A stretch of 64,000 nt of DNA from Haplomitrium mnioides (GCA_049999725.1 JBNGIS010016171.1:21701-85700), one strand, 5' to 3'; counted from the first letter of the stretch, positions 1 through 12,113 are shown. Program-made: numbers and translations. Notes: a model not told the origin generated them from the sequence alone.

Positions 1-273
1 AATGTGGACTTGGGGGTGTTTGAGTAACTGACTTGAGTGCAACTAGAAGAGAGTGAGTGGTGTATTAAGGGCTGGAAAGGAAAGGGAGAATCCTTAAAGC
101 TTGAAAGTGGTAACTGGCAAGGGGCCATCTCAGAAAAAAACCTGAAAGCCCACAATCTGTTCTCCCTTGCCTTCAAAGAGGTGACTGAGAAGGTTAAGGC
201 CTGGAACAGGGGAGCAACAACGATCTATCGCGGGTCCAACTAGAGGAGAACAAGTAAAGGCGCAAACGTGATC
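1..273. repeat. Fragment resembling the giant-LTR family
   Basis: Phrases such as 'gatctatcgcgggtccaactagagg' variants recall the interior of the solo LTR near 9430-9600 (repeats of 'gatctatcgacagtcc' followed by 'agagg'), and 'aaggttaaggcctgg' recalls the LTR 3' part near 11870. The stretch is probably older LTR sequence into which the element starting at 274 inserted. No gene is visible in it. Confidence 0.35.
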
Positions 274-3200
274 TGTCGACCCGGTGTGTATGAGTTTTTC
301 CATTTTTTGTGAATTCGGAGTTTCCAAGCCTGGTGGATTCCTTCAGTTTGTGCTAGCCTGTTATTTTATTGTTTTATTGTTGTTATGCCAACCTTGCACC
401 TTTCCCCTTTCCCTTCTATTTCTTTCTTTTCTGCCTTTCTCTGTGGATGTCATGAATCCTGCAAGCCAAGGGGGAGCCCTGTGGAATCCAGAGGAGTCAG
501 GCAAGAAGGCTAGTAGGGGGATCAAAGGAACTTGCAACAATGGGACAGAGGTAGGGTTGACAATAGGGATCAAGCAGATGTGAAAGTCGGGATCCAGAAC
601 AGAGGAGCCAACAGTTTGGACCACGGCGTCCTCAACTCGTAACCATTCGAGGCGTGCTATATCTTGATGGAGAGAAGAGCTTGAGGCAATCGTAAGGCAA
701 TTTGAATCAAAGAGAATAAGGCAGAACTAAGGAAGAACGACCTTCGGGAAGTTAACCGACAACCGTAGCCCCGAGGAGTCCGTGGAGCGCTGCGGAAACG
801 TGGCGGCTCCCAAGGGTCTGTAGAGTTCAACGGGATCTCGCCTCCCTACATGGGGATCCCTGGTTAAGGGGGATCCGATCAGCCTCCCTATGTGGGTTCC
901 CCACTTAACAGGGATCCGTGAAGGAAGGTCCGACGGGTCAGAAGTGATGGCGAAACAGGGATAAGCAAAGCGGCGACTGACGAAGCGAAGATTGGTCACT
1001 ATTATGGTTGCATGGAGGATTCCTTAAGGCAACTGCGGGGCTAAGCAGGAAGGGTGAAGCGGCAACCTATCATAGTTTCGGAGCTTGGGAGATTCCGTGG
1101 GGCGCTGCGGAAACGTGGCATCCCCGACGCACTTAACGGAAATTGAGAACATGTGGTAGTCCCAAGGAGTCTGCGGACAATCATGTGGGAATGAGCAAGC
1201 CCCGCAAAACTTAAGGGGGTTTAGACTCCCTAAGTGGGATTCCCTAGTTTAAAGGGTTCCGATCCGTCCTACGATGCGGGGAGCCCAGCTAACAGGGATC
1301 CGTTGGAGTCACAAGCGGGGATAGCTGCGAAAAGGTGATCTGTCAATGATCCGGCCAGCAGAAGAAGCAAGGGATCAGCAGTCGAAAGGGCGACCTATCG
1401 TAGTTCCGGCATTGGCGAGGACGAAAGTTCGACGGGACACGCTGAAAGTTCAAAGGGGATCCATCGGGAGTCTGTCATAGTTCTTATATCAAGCGAAGGA
1501 GGGAGTTAAGCGAAGGAAGCCTCCGTTCTTATTGCGAGCGGATGCCGAAACAGCAATAACAGGTAACGTTCTTACTCAGCGAAGGACTATTTTGCGGATG
1601 ACGTGGCATCCGCAGAAGAGGAGTCAGCGCGGGTCAACTGCGACGGTCCGCCTACCCCTTTGCGGGGCGGCGTCGGATGGCGTGGCAATGGATGACGTGG
1701 CAGTATTCCGACAAGCGACAGCAGGGTTCCAAAAGGCGACTATGGGGTTTCGCGAAGTGACGTCGGGGCTACGAGAAGCGACGGCTAGGTTCCAAGGAAT
1801 TTTCGGAAACGTGGCGCTCATGCGGGCCTTTGGGAATCTGCGGAAGTATTAGAGATTCCTCAAGAATCTTGAGACTTGCGAATCCAGCGGGCTACCCCAA
1901 CTCGCCACCTGCCAGCTACCTAGCATCCAAAGGATCTCACAGGTTATCAAGCTAAAACGAGGAAGAAACAAAAGCAAAAAGGTATGCCAATTCAAATGTG
2001 GATTGCGAGAGCTACATGTGTTAATTTTGCGTGAAATCAGTCTTGTTGGAAAGAAAACAACAAGGCGTAGCTGTTGGTGTCATTTTTAGATTCTGAATCT
2101 GGTAAAAAAACCCACCTATGAGCCATGTAAAAATGCGGGATACACCTCTCAACCGTGGGATAAGTGAAACAGGGACCTTCAAGGAAGGGCGGTGATGAAT
2201 CGTTGAGGCTGGAGGGGAAACAAGCGCGGAGATAGATTCGCTTGCGCTAAAGCTACGGGGACTGTTTTGGGGTGCAAGGAAAGCAGCGAGATACGGAGGA
2301 GAGAGTTCTGGTGAGACCTTTGGTGCAGTGGGTGGACTCGTGAAGGAAGGCCATCACATAGTGGAGGTGGACTAAGGAGGTGCTGGGAATCGCTGAGCAG
2401 GAGGCTCTAGAGGCTCAGACTACTCAAGTGTACTCACATTTGAAGGCGGACCAACATTTGGAGGTGAACCAACACTCAGAGGAGAAGAGGATTCTTTCGG
2501 TTTGTATTTCATGAGGGGCAGCCAAGGGGGGGTCTTGGTGTCGTCTCAGCTTTGATTTGTCCAGGAGATCAGTCCCAACAGCATTCGGAGAAGGTTGCTG
2601 GTGTTAAAATCTTGTGGAGTCAAGAGAGGAGTGGTTGTGTTAGTGCCCGTGCACTGCAGAGAAGATCCATTCAAAGCTCAAGGTGGAGTGGGTGGCCAGC
2701 AGTCGAGAGGACTGTCTTCCAGAGGTGGAAGTTAAAGAAATCCTCTTCCGAGCTTGAGGAAGTAAATTCAGGGCTTCTCGCGATGGAAGTTGAAAAACTA
2801 TCTGGATCTGAGTACGTTGGTGAAGAGTCAGAGGAATACTGGAGTTGCAGAAGGAAAGTTGGAGGAGAGATTGGCTCTTGAGGGGTCGACAGGCCTGCAA
2901 TGTTGGCGGGGCAGGGTGTATGTGTAAATGTGTATAAGTGCATGTGTCTAGTTAGATTTGTGTTCTGTTTGTAGTTCTGTGGAGTTCTTAGTAATTAGAG
3001 TACCTCCATTCCATTTGTCAAATCCTGAGGACACCCTAGAAGGGGAAGTCAGGACTAATAGCAGTATATTGTGATAATTGGATGTTGGGACTTGCTTCCC
3101 GTTTGTAAACCTGGTGATTGGGTCCAGTTCTGGGCTCTTGAAGTATAGTTTGGAATTGACTCATCAGTATAACCGCCTACTAGTGTATGCCTTGAGAAAT

Positions 3201-3606
3201 GAATGTGCATGAGCAAGTGGGTTGTTGAAGCAACTATTGGCTAGTGGCCAGGACTGGGAGACAAGTAAGAACCCCTTGAGGCTCTCAAGAGAGGAACCAC
3301 CAACAGGCCATCGCAGTAAAGAGTCAGATGCTCTGTTCTATCTGCCCTTGTCTTCCAAGTGGCACCTTTCAAGGTTAAAGCCTGAAGAAGGGGTGTGACC
3401 TACATCTGTGGGCATTGGAGGTGTGCACTTGAGTGTTGTGCTTGGGTGTTGTTGAGTGTTGCGCAACACTCCAGAGTTGGTAAGTAGAAGTTGGGGTCCA
3501 TTCGGTGCAAAGCCCCTCCCATAAAACGTCCCGAAACACTAAGTCAGCCCTTAATCGGGGGAAACTTCGTCGGAAAAGAGTTAAGGCTCCAACCAGGGGG
3601 CTAACA
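274..3606 (+). repeat. 5' LTR of the gag-only element (about 3.33 kb)
   Basis: The start matches the truncated 3' LTR at 6134-6243 and the solo LTR at 8025 over the 'gagtttttcc...cttcagtttgt' block. The segment 2552-3606 matches 11090-12108 of the solo LTR (same 'agaaatcctcttccgagc' and 'gaagaaggggtgtgac' blocks). The LTR begins TG and ends CA. The middle (about 750-1860) has degenerate repeats of 'ccgcggagt/gaaacgtggc' type phrases and GC-rich stretches. Small open frames inside it look like chance. Confidence 0.7.
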
Positions 3607-3617
3607 TTAACAAATTT

Positions 3618-3637
3618 TTTGGCGATCACGGCGGGAC
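3618..3637 (+). other. Putative primer-binding site
   Basis: Just after the LTR end lies 'ttttggcgatcacggcggga'. It has the T-rich lead and 'TGGCG....GGGA' shape common in plant gypsy-type primer-binding sites. The exact tRNA is not assigned. Confidence 0.4.
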
Positions 3638-3841
3638 AAAAGAATTCTGGAAAATTAACCTTGCATTAATTTGTTAAACTGAAGTGGAGCAAGGAAAAGA
3701 ATTCTGGAATTCTGGGAGCAGCCTAGCACCAGAAGTAAAAGAAGACCAGAAGGAGGGCAATGGTTTGCAAGGACCTAAGAGCAAACCGAGACCCAGTTAT
3801 CATCTTGCAAAGGGGTAAAAGTTTTCCTTTCCATTGAGAGA

Positions 3842-5668
3842 ATGAGCCATCACCATATACGAAGGAAAAGACAGGCTAAGCATGTGTCTGAATACTCTTT
3901 TGATAGTTCAAGTAGCAATGAAGACACAGAGGAGAGCTCTGCATCCACTTCGGAAAGTGACAGCGAGTCTGATAGCAGCAACTCTGAGGATCAGAGATCT
4001 TTGAGAAGGAAGAAGCAAAGACGGAAGCCAAAGATCAAAAGGGCTCCCAAAGAAGAGAAAGCTCGCTTAGCGGAATTGAGGGCAAAGATGGAGGTAATGC
4101 AAGCCTTTCTTTCAAGCATCACTCCAAATCTAGAGGAAGCTGAACAATTAGATGAATGGGTCGCAACCGGGCCACCGAGAAGGATCGTTATGGTGTGCTG
4201 GAATTGTGGTCAGCCTGGACACGTTTCCTCCAACTGCCCGGAACCATGGGGGCAGAAGTATGAGCACCCAATCATCACAACACAACCAGATGGGTGGGTC
4301 GCAACCAGACCCACGAAAATAGTTATGGTGTGATGGAATTGTGATCAGCTTGGACATGTTTCGGCCAACTGCCCAGAACCATGGGGGCAGAAGTATGAGT
4401 ATCCGATTGCAACACATTCCGAGGCCGGGGAGGAGGAAGCAGTCTGGGCCAAGGAAGAAACCTCTACCTCAGAGGATTGTTGTCAAGTAAGGGCCAAGGC
4501 AAAATCCAAGTCCCACCAGAAGAGCAAGGCCAAGAAAAGACGAAAGGCTAAGAAGCGTAGGAATTGAGCGTCCAGAAGCGACTCTAAATACGAGGAGGAA
4601 CACTCCATCTAGTTCTACCGGACACAACAGGAAGAAGTGGGAGAACTGCAGGAGGCTTGGGAGGCAACCAAGGAGAAGACTGTAGTCAAAGAGTTGGGAG
4701 AATCGAGCGGTGGCTTGGAGGCAACTTCCGAGGAAAGGGAAGAGAGAGAGGACCTGAGGCATGTCTCGGAGCAGCAATTGCTAAGTGATCCAAATGAGCT
4801 CCAAGAGGCGGAAGCATCCCTGGTTGTGGTGCAGAATCTTAGCCCTTGCATCACTCGAGTTGAGGCGGAAGAATCTGAACCAGAAGCAAGGGAATCCGCG
4901 AACATGTTAGGGGGTCATGAGAGGACCCAACTAGAGCTAAAAAGGGAGTTGCCATCAGTGTACTCAGTTGGGGGGGGGGGGGGGGGGAGTCAGGACGAGC
5001 AACTGCCTAGTGTAGTTGATTTAGAACCCCCTCAAGTGGAGGAAGTAAGACCAACTGAGATAGCAGGTTGCATCTTGGAGGACCAATCTCAGCCGAGCCC
5101 TCAGCCTGAGCTAAAAGGGGAGTGGAAACCTACCCTTCCAAGTGAGGGCAAGCCTGAACCAGAAGAACAGGTTGGGACAGATCAAGAGCAAGTCTTGAAA
5201 GGGGAGTGGGAAGCCGCCATATCCATTTTTGATGAATGCAGGCTTGCAGAAGAAGACCAATGCGGGGCATAGCAGGAGCAGGTCTTAAAAGGAGAGTGCC
5301 CCACCGACAGCCTGCACAATGGCCCATGTGAAGACCAATGGCATGACGAGGCTGGAGTGCCCACACAAGATGAAGAGGAGAACCAGATTGGGCCAGATCT
5401 AGGGCCTGACATAAAAGGGGAGTTCTTCAATTTTGACGTGACCAGCGGCAGCCTCCAAGACCAGCCACCCTGTGCAATTAAAGGAGATATCCCTCAAGTG
5501 AGGGAGTGGAGGTTATCAGGGGTGGACGAGTGCAACCTTGAAGACCAGCAACTAGCTCATGTTGAAACTCAGCACCAGCTAGTGGAGAAAGTCGACAATA
5601 TAGAAGGGTGGCCAACCACCTCAAAGGAGCTAACCTCGAGCCCTTGCGAAAGTCTGCTCATCACATAG
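3842..5668 (+). pseudogene. Gag-like polyprotein with zinc knuckles (broken by stops)
   Basis: One frame holds three open segments (3842-4333, 4637-5272, 5357-5668) separated by in-frame stops, so I read one decayed gene of about 609 codons. The first part is Ser/Glu rich followed by a basic segment (residues about 20-80). A canonical CX2CX4HX4C knuckle (CWNCGQPGHVSSNC) lies at about 4196-4237. A second knuckle follows, but its first Cys codon has become TGA at about 4331-4333, creating the first stop. A third knuckle is not seen. The rest is acidic and carries repeated 'LKGEW'-like phrases. The role would be the nucleocapsid/packaging protein of the element. No polymerase follows it. Confidence 0.65.
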
Positions 5669-6133
5669 GAAGATATTAGGGGCAGCCCAATAGCACTAGC
5701 CCTTGTACAGTTTTGTTATGTTCCCACACCAGTCAGGTTTAGTGTTGTTGTTTGTTCTTGTTTTGTTGGGCTACCTTTTGGAGGATTCTTTGTGTTGTCC
5801 CCAAGGTGGTATGAGAAAGGCCAACAGAGTGGCTTGAAGAAAAGGAAAGGGAGGTGGCAGCTAGAAGGGCTGCCGATCTGGGCAGGCATCCAGCCTAAAC
5901 CAGAATATGCTGACTCAGCTTTCGTATGGGATCCAGGTCAGAGTTAGCCATCATGATAGTGTAGGAGTTGTGGTTTGTTTGTTCCCGTGTTGTGTGAGTG
6001 GTGCATTGTGTAGTGGCCAGGTCGACAAGGGTACCCAGCAAGAAAGGTCAGGGCGGCGGCCACGGAGAAGCCCAAGAAGATCAGAAGGAAAAAGGGTGTT
6101 TGCGGGGTCACTGCACAATTAAAAGGGGAGTTA
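4938..6133 (+). repeat. Recurrent polypurine-tract-like motif AAAAGGGGAG
   Basis: Variants of CTAAAAGGGGAGT recur at about 4938, 5110, 5198, 5287, 5412 and 5477, with the last copy at about 6120-6130, directly before the 3' LTR, where it would be the true polypurine tract. In the coding frame they spell LKGEW/LKGEC/IKGEF. Intervals are irregular, roughly 65-170 bases among the inner copies. Confidence 0.6.
4970..4987 (+). repeat. Run of 18 G
   Basis: An uninterrupted G tract inside the gag-like frame encodes poly-Gly. Its length may be uncertain in the assembly. Confidence 0.9.
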
Positions 6134-6243
6134 TGTCGGCCGGGTGTGTTTGAGTTTTTCCATTTTTTGTGAATTCGGAGTTTCCAAGCCTGGTGGATTC
6201 CTTCAGTTTGTGTTAGCATGTTTTGTGTTTTAGTTTTTGTTGT
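6134..6243 (+). repeat. Truncated 3' LTR of the gag-only element
   Basis: It starts TGTCGGCCGGG right after the polypurine tract and matches 274-380 through 'cttcagtttgtgttagc'. It breaks at about 6243, where sequence of the transposase-like element begins ('actcgaagcagagtttacc', matching inverted 7900-7920). Confidence 0.75.
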
Positions 6244-6954
6244 GTTTTAAACTCGAAGCAGAGTTTACCTTTCCACCTTCACAACAGTCAAACACTTGTA
6301 ATGATTCTCAAAACGTTTGTCTAGAATCTTAGCTTGATGCTCAACAGACAAAAGAAGATACTTCGGTACAACAAATACTTTCTACACGTCGAGCAATCTA
6401 TGATGGAGCATCTAGGCTGCGAGAAGGGACTCTTTCATACAATACTCGATACGAGCATAAATTTGGCAATCTATATGAGATGAAAGCTAGAATATTTAAT
6501 TGTGTCGTTGCATCTCTGGATCCAAAAGGCAGATTGTTTTGGGTTGCCAAAGTTCTTAAATTTTTTTCATTTGATGAGGAAAATCTCCCAAACCCGAAAC
6601 GAGTACGAGTTCAGTGGTTTGCTTGTTTGGCAGAAGATGTATTTTTTGGACAATACTTCCCATAAAAAAACAGTAACAAAAAGGAAACGCAAATCCAAGT
6701 TACATATTGATGTACTTGATGTGATACAAATCATGATTCTGTCTTTTGATTTTCTTCTTACCTAAAGAAACCAATTGAGAAAAACCACTCTAGCTACCAT
6801 TCAAGAAAATCTATTTGAGTGCGAAAGACAAAAAGCTCTCAATCATGAAATGTTTCAAAGAGATTCAATCACTATCATTAACACTGAGATAGATCAAGCA
6901 AACCTTGATGAGTTTTCTGAAGCTGAATCCAAAGAAGTTGAGACGAGTGACTAA
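6244..6954 (+). pseudogene. Transposase-like element, copy A: C-terminal part only
   Basis: This is the 3' third of the transposase-like gene that is nearly complete at 30767-32925. The match includes the phrase FGNL(Y/H)....KA around 6460-6490, 'DPKGRLFWVAKVLKF' (about 6520-6560), 'VRVQWFACLAEDVFF' (about 6606-6650) and the acidic C-terminus ending at TGA near 6954. The conserved 'FW(I/V)AKV ... VQWFA' block is the C-terminal domain of the family. The catalytic-looking core is absent. The left edge abuts the broken LTR. Frame changes are needed, so it is not functional. Confidence 0.6.
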
Positions 6955-7757
6955 AGTCATTAAAGAATTTTGTTCTATATTTTGTATTTTCAAGTATATT
7001 GTAATTTAATATTATTTTTTTAAGTACTTGAGAATATTTGAAGCAACTTGTTGAACTTTTCTACCAACTTGAACTTTTTACTATAAATGATTCCAAGTGT
7101 ATGTTTTTTTCTGTAAATGAAACTTAAACATATTTTCTTCTCCAAAATGTAAGTATTTTGTTTCTAACTTTCTTGTTTTCTAGAAGAATTTAAGCTTATT
7201 GTCTTGCTAAAGCATCTGCCCAAATTGATTGATTGTTTTTTTCTTGTTAGGACTTTGATGTATAATTTAAAACCTTTTGGCACTGTTTGACTGTGATGTA
7301 GAGCTTTGTACCTATTTTTGCTTTTAGATTCCAAATTAGAAATCAAAATCTTTTGCGTGTGTAGATTTTGTTGCAAAAAATAGAATGTTTACAATTTGTA
7401 TCTTTTGCTGTAGAAGTATGAACCATGTGTGTGCATAGACTTTAATTTGCAAGTGAAACGTACATCGTACAAAATTTCTTCTGCGGAACCTAAAACCTAA
7501 GCTCTTGTCAATTTTTGTTGTGGAATGTTCAAATGGTGAGTTTTGATTCCTATGCATGCATAGACTTTGGGGTGGAGTGTTTACATGTTGAGCTTGGATT
7601 CCTAAGCGCACAGAGACTTTGGGGTGGAGTGTTCACATGTTGAGCTTGGGTTCGTATATGTGCATAGACTTTGGGGTGGAAGTCCAAGCCTTCTACAAGT
7701 TCTACTTCTCATATACAACCCTCAAGCTTCTTCATACAAAGACTATGCCTATAACTA
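6955..7757 (+). repeat. 3' tail of copy A with short palindromes
   Basis: AT-rich non-coding tail. Between about 7420 and 7690 it carries repeated units of type 'cctatgcatgcatagactttggggtggagtgtt' with palindromic centres (TATGCATGCATA). The same tail is found at about 33400-33700 beside copy C, including the phrases 'ggaagtccaagccttc' and 'atacaaccctcaagcttct'. Confidence 0.65.
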
Positions 7758-7761
7758 GGTG

Positions 7762-8019
7762 CTCCATCATAGATTGCTGGACGTGTAGAAATTATTTGTT
7801 GTACTAAAGTATTTTCTTCTGTCTGTTGAGCATCAAGCTTAGAACCTAGACAAACATTTTGAGAATCATTACAAGTGTTTTATTGTTGTGAAGGTGGAAA
7901 GGTAAATTCTACTTCGAGTCCTCATCTTTTTTTTTCAAGGATGTAGGCTGTAATCTCTTGTTGGGCAAGAAAAAAGTCATTCCACCATTGAATATCAAAA
8001 TCTGTAAAGAACTTTTAGC
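7762..8019 (-). pseudogene. Transposase-like element, copy B, downstream piece
   Basis: On the minus strand this continues copy B (12114-14235) past the solo LTR insertion. It encodes the segment after '...RDKISE', with 'YWNDFFLAQQEI' and 'YILEKK' like copy C at 32225-32290. About 7762-7925 is an inverted match of 6250-6420. It meets the plus-strand copy A tail at about 7757-7762. Confidence 0.6.
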
Positions 8020-11000
8020 AGTTCTGTCGGCCGAGTGTTTTTGAGTTTTTTCCTTTTTTTTTGCAATTACTAAGCTTCTAGCCTGGTTGAGTCCTTCAGT
8101 TTGTATTAGTCATTTGTATCCATTATATTTTATTGTTTTATTGTTATTATTCCATCCTCCCTCTCTCTTCTCTCCCTCCTCTCCCTTCTCTTCCTTTTCC
8201 TTCCTGCTGTCTCTAGTGGATGTCATGCATCATACATGGCATAGAGTAGTGCTGTGAAATCAAGAGGAGACGGATGAGAATGCAAGCAGGCTAGGATAAT
8301 GGACTTACAGGAAAGCAAAAGGGAAGCTAGGTGGGGTGATCAAGAGCAAGGAAGGGAAATTCCATGTCCAAGAAGGAAGGCGAGCAATAGAGAGGAGGGC
8401 CACATGCAGTTGGGCAGATTGCAGATGGGGAAGTTGGCAGAACGCGAGCGGATTGAGCAGGAGATTGCGTGGGAGCTACAAATCTAGTGGGAGTACAAAG
8501 AGGCGAGGAGGAGGGCAGTCAGAATTCGTGCAAAGGGCCAGTAAGTGAGTGGGCCTGAAGCCGCAGCATTGTGAAGAATCGCCCAGTGGCAACGAACGAC
8601 TTACAAAGGAGGAGGCCGCGCATGAAGCCAGATAAAGAGAAGGCAATTGTGCAAATTCTGAGGACGAGGCCCTGCGGTGGGTTGCCCAGCCGAGAAGAAA
8701 AGGAAACCCTTCGGAATCGGAAGTCGACTACAAAAATCAGACAAGAGGAGGAAGATCTCTACGAAGAATCAGACCGAAGGAAGAAAGGCCCGAGGAACCC
8801 GAAAGACGGATCGGAACGTGGAGAGCTCTAGTTTAAGGGTTTTGACTGGAGACCCAAAGTGGGATCCCCAGTTAAAGGAGATCCGTTCCGAGGTGTCTGA
8901 CGGGTCGTAAGGTAAGGCTTGAAGGGCGAAACGAGGATAAGTGAAGCTGTGACTGATGGAAAGGTGACTTGTTACCATTCTGCGACATGGAGGATTGTTG
9001 GGAAGGACAACTACGAGGCAAAGCGGGAAGGGCAAAGCGAGGACTTGTCACGATTTTGGAGTGATTGCGGGAGTCCATGGAGCGTGGCGTCCCCGACGTG
9101 CTTCACGAGATTCAACGGCCGACGTGGCGTCCCCGGCGTGCTTCACAGGATTCAATAGCCAATGTGGCATCTCCGGTGTGCTTCATGGGATTCAACGGCC
9201 GACGCGACATTTCCAAGGAGTCCGCGGACCCTCAACGGAGAGGTGGCGAGCCCCGTAGAGCTTAATGAGACTTAGCCTCCCTAGATGGGGAGCCCGGTTA
9301 AGTAGGTTCCGAATCATCCTCTAATGTGGAGAGCCTACTTAACAGGGAGCCGTTGCGAGGTCCAACCGGAGAAGCGAGGAAAGAGTGGTGAAAAGGCAAT
9401 CTATCGACGGTCCAGCCAAAGAAAGATCAAAGAGTGGCAAAAAGGTGATCTATCAACGATCCGACTAGAGGAAGATCAAAGAGTGGCAAAAAGGCAATCT
9501 ATCGACAGTCTGACCAGAGGAAGATCAAAGAGTGGCAAAAAGGCGATCTATCGATGGTCCGATCAGAGGAAGAAGCAAGGAGCGATCAGCCGAAAGGGTG
9601 ATCTATCGTAGATCCGGAGATGACAAGGACGAAAGTTCAAAGAAGTACGAGGCAATGCTAAAAGTTTGACGGAGGTTGAAGAGGAGTCCTTTATAGTTCC
9701 TATATCGAGCATTTTTCACAAAGGAAGCTTCGGGCATGAGTTGTTCTTATCGCAAACTTTTCAACAAGAGGGCTTCAACGGCGACAACGGTATTGTTCTT
9801 ACTCGACGAGGGAAGAACTCTGCGGATGACGTGGCATCCGCAGAAGAGAGGAGGAAGTCATCGGGTCAAACTACAGAACCCAATCAAAGTGACGGTCCGC
9901 CTACCCCTTTGTGGGGTGGCGTCGGACAACGTGGCTGCGTATGACCTGGCGTTTAGGGATGGTCCGAGGGGTCCTCCGGGTCATAGCTGAGTCAACCGCG
10001 GAACCCAATCAACATGATGGTCAGACTACCCCTTTGCGGGGCGGCGTCGGATGGCGCGACTCGGAAGAAGGTCAACTAGGACACGTGGCAGCTAGTGGGA
10101 CTCCGTGAGCGACTACGGAAATGTGGTGGCTCGCGGGCGTCCGTGGGCGACTACAGAAACGTGGTGGCTTGTGGGAGTCCGTGGGCGACATTGGAGGCAT
10201 GGCAGCAGGGAAACAGCCGAGGAAATTGTGGATCAGCTTGCGAGATACGTCAGGTAGCCAATCTGCGGTGTTGATCTGCGAACCCAACACTCTTTCGGAA
10301 AATCTTTGCGGATTTCCCCGCGGATTGACCTCTCCGACCACTAACTTCGGGTCTGCGCTCAACTTGCTGCTTCAGAGCGATTGAATCGGGGGCTGCTACA
10401 GGTTTGCTAATGTGGGCCAGTGGCGAGGCAATCCCAGGTCGAGATTCTTCAAATGCGAGCATTGTGAATCGATAGCAGGGTTCAGCAAATTCCATCGTCA
10501 ACCTTCTTCAAAGTTTTCCTCCCCCGACCCTGAAGGCATCAGAGATGACAATTAAAATCGGACGGGCCTCTGCCAGGTGTCACCTTGCCAAGAAGCGGTT
10601 GCTAATGAGAAAAACGGCCAAGTCCAGCGAAGAGAGAGTGATCTTGATTAAAAATCGCTAGGGGGTGACGCATGCCTGCAAGGGGGGTATAGATGGGATC
10701 GCTGCGACGTGTGGGGGATTGATGAAGATGCAAAATTGAGTTGTGAGAGCAAGTCAAAAAAGGAAGACGCAGCGAATGAGAGAGGAGAGCATTTTAAGAA
10801 GGATTCACGTGAGGTTAGTGGACTCGCGCAGGGGGACCAGCGGTGGTGGAGGTGGATTGGAGGGGCGTTGAGAATTGCTGAGCATGGAGCTCTAGAGTCT
10901 CAAGCGATCTAGGTGGACTGATCGTTATAAGTGAACCAACATTTGGAGGTGTATCGCCACTTGAAACTAGAGGGACTTCTTTCGGTCTTGACTCGTGAGA

Positions 11001-12113
11001 GGCTGCCAAGGGGGGATCTTGGGGTTGTCTCAGCATCGTCTATGTAGGAGCATCAATCCTAGGGGCGCTTGGGGGGCTTCTAGTCGAATTTCTCAAGTGG
11101 AGTCAAGAGAGGAGTGGTTGTGTTAGTGCCCACTCCTGCAGAGAAGATCCATTCAAAACTCAAGGTGGAGTGGGTGACCAGCAGTCGAGGGGACTGTCTT
11201 CCAGAGGTGGAAGTTAAAGAAATCCTCTTCCGAGCATGAGGAAGCAAATTCAGGGCTTCTCGCAAGGGAAGTTGAAAAACTATCTAGATGAGAGTGCGTG
11301 GGTGAAGAATAAGAGGAAGACTGGAGTTGCTAATGGGAGTTGAGGGAAAGTTTGGAGAAAAGATTGGTTCTTGAGACGCAAGAAGGCCTGCAATGTTGGC
11401 AAGGCAGGGTGTATGTATGAGTGTGTCTATGGGCATGTGGCTAGTTAGATTTGTGTTCTGTTTATAGTTCTGTGAAGTTCTTAGCATTTAGAGTACTTGC
11501 ATTCCATTTGTCAAATCCTGAGGACACCTTGGGAAGAAGAAGTCAAGACTAATAGCATTGTATTGTGATATTTGGATGTTGGGACCTATTTCCCTTTTGT
11601 ACACAAGGTGATTGGGTTCAGTTCTAGGCTCCTCAAGTATATTTCAGAATTGACTCAGCAGGATAGTAGCCTACCCGTATGTGCCTTGAGGAAATGGATG
11701 TGAATGAGCAAGTTGGCTGCTGAAGCAATTGTTGGCTAGTGGCCAAGACTGTGAGGCAAGCAAGAACCACTCAAGTCTCCCAAGAAAGGACTCACCAAGA
11801 GGCCATTACAGCAAGAACCAGATGCCCTGTTCTATCCACCTCCGTCTTCCAAGTGGCACCTTTCAGGGTTAAGGCCTGAAGAAGGGGTGTGACTTGCATC
11901 TGTGGGTATTGGAAGGAAGTGTGACGGTAGCTGTATGTAGGCAGGCGTCGTGCTTGGGTGTTGTGCAGACACTCCAGATCTGGTAAGTAGGAGTTGGGGT
12001 CCATTTGGTGCAAAGTTCCTCCCATAAAAGGTCTCGAAACACTAGTCAGCCCTTAGGTGGGTGTACATCGGTTGGAAAGGAGTTAAGGCTCCGACCATAG
12101 GGCTGACAAGTTC
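8020..12113 (+). mobile_element. Solo giant LTR with 5-bp target duplications
   Basis: A 4,084-bp unit starts TGTCGGCC at 8025 and ends GGGCTGACA at 12108. It is bounded by AGTTC at 8020-8024 and AGTTC at 12109-12113. Joining the flanks restores the transposase-like gene of copy B. The 5' and 3' parts match the LTR of the gag-only element at 274-3606. There is no internal domain, so this is a solo LTR left by recombination between two LTRs. The interior (about 8840-10300) has repeats such as 'cgtggcgtccccg.cgtgcttcac' (9080-9200), units 'gatctatcgacggtcc' at about 38-60 base steps (9390-9600), and 'gcggaaacgtggtggct' phrases (10100-10200). Confidence 0.85.

Larger units (their letters stand above)
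274..6243 (+). mobile_element. Gag-only LTR retrotransposon with giant LTRs, 3' truncated
   Basis: The element starts with a 3.3-kb LTR at 274 (TGTCGACC...) ending CTAACA at 3606. A primer-site-like stretch, a decayed gag frame (3842-5668), a polypurine tract and the first 110 bases of the 3' LTR (from 6134, TGTCGGCC...) follow. No protease, integrase or reverse transcriptase is visible, so it fits the class of terminal-repeat elements carrying only GAG, which depend on a partner element. The 3' LTR stops at about 6243, where transposase-like element sequence begins. Confidence 0.7.

Noticed and set aside
1532-1852. Open frame of 106 codons inside the giant LTR
   Set aside because: GC-rich LTR repeat with overlapping frames on both strands and no conserved motif; the related solo LTR does not preserve it.
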